NCBI RefSeq assembly: GCF_002899695.1
Contig: NZ_PPEL01000011.1
Span: 1-51,080, forward strand
Direction of reading: 5' to 3'
From: Rubneribacter badeniensis
GTDB lineage: Bacteria; Actinomycetota; Coriobacteriia; Coriobacteriales; Eggerthellaceae
DNA length: 51,080 nt
Numbering within the stretch: the stretch's first letter is position 1; the number at the start of each line of letters is the position of its first letter. Below, piece after piece: positions 50,953 through 51,080 of the stretch. A program made the position numbers and the translations under genes. The notes beneath the pieces are model-generated. The model saw only the letters and a list, made by a program, of their open reading frames with translations. It was not told the DNA's origin and did not search any database.

Positions 50953-51080
50953 GGGGGGTGCGGACAAAAAGTTGGACACTCCGGTGTCCGGATTGGAGTC
51001 CGCATGTACCCGTTGGAGACCAGGGAGCTCGCCGTGGAGGCCGTCGCGGCGGGGTTCAGCCTGACCGAGGCGGCCGAGCT
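50953..51080 (+). mobile_element. Left end of an IS element (same type as at 1-125)
   Basis: The element starts with GGGGGGTGCGGAC (50953-50965), the exact inverse of the left-edge IS terminus, followed by a transposase start at 51004. The orientation is the same as that of the left copy, so the window lies between direct IS copies. Confidence 0.78.
51004..51080 (+). CDS. Transposase N-terminus (OrfA-like, partial)
   Basis: The frame opens with MYPLETRELAVEAV and continues AAGFSLTEAAE to the window edge. This resembles the helix-turn-helix start of IS3/IS150-type OrfA proteins. It lies 38 bp inside the IS terminal repeat, the usual position for the first transposase frame. An in-frame ATG at 50868 lies outside the element and is not chosen. 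Confidence 0.65.
   Translation, partial: MYPLETRELAVEAVAAGFSLTEAAE

Noticed and set aside
50868-51003. Upstream ATG for the right-edge transposase
   Set aside because: It lies outside the IS terminal repeat, so it cannot be part of the element.
49719-51005. 428-codon minus-strand frame at the right end
   Set aside because: Antisense to the LysR-domain gene and crossing the IS end; no domain content.
1-51080. tRNA, rRNA or known riboswitches
   Set aside because: I scanned for T-loop GTTCGA-type sequences and classic leader motifs and found none that folded convincingly. A covariance-model search would settle this.

Overview
The window looks like a chromosomal segment of an anaerobic, high-GC actinobacterium of the Eggerthellaceae (Eggerthella lenta or a close relative). 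The evidence is the high GC content and the mix of genes: many Tat-exported flavin reductases with lipobox cysteines, LuxR-type regulators with a multi-spanning membrane half, rubrerythrin, a CimA route to isoleucine, and IS elements at both edges. Perfect ParB-site (parS) palindromes at 16279 and 48314, plus a degraded one at 46793, suggest the segment lies near the replication origin. I assigned the organism from gene content, not from a database match.

Layout. 1-125 is the tail of an IS transposase with its terminal repeat. 196-4654 is a drug-efflux block: a paired SMR pump, a BmrR-like MerR regulator and an MFS exporter. A type IV AbiE toxin-antitoxin cassette sits between pump and regulator, and the divergent promoter region is duplicated on both sides of it. 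5356-8506 holds branched-chain amino acid genes (ilvE, cimA, a TrpR-like small regulator). 8923-11252 holds a secreted NlpC/P60 hydrolase, a flavodoxin-fold oxidoreductase and an isochorismatase-fold hydrolase. 14766-18691 holds NUDIX, SIR2, Hsp20 (CIRCE-controlled) and a phosphodiesterase. 18953-20431 is an AlbA/Schlafen-type gene flanked by 210-bp direct repeats. 24705-36225 carries a carbonic anhydrase, rubrerythrin and a very large ABC transporter among reductase units. 36712-40299 has an M18 aminopeptidase, a degenerate repeat tract and an NSS transporter. 45066-46589 is guaB. 47180-50663 is a LysR, a PaaK-type CoA ligase and a LysR effector domain that has lost its DNA-binding half. A second copy of the left-edge IS type begins at 50953.

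The dominant theme is five reductase-regulator units: 11375-14705, 21150-24750, 25446-28092, 29193-32653 and 40438-44399. Each pairs a Tat-signal, lipobox-bearing FAD reductase of the fumarate/urocanate reductase superfamily with its own regulator, four times a membrane LuxR and once a TetR. None has an adjacent cytochrome or quinol dehydrogenase gene, so electrons probably come from a shared donor encoded elsewhere. I infer that each unit senses and reduces a different small molecule as an anaerobic electron acceptor.

A second theme is accessory defence-like genes (AbiE, AlbA/Schlafen) inserted between long direct repeats of local sequence. Each appears to use a nearly leaderless promoter. 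Recombination between the repeats could remove either cassette cleanly.
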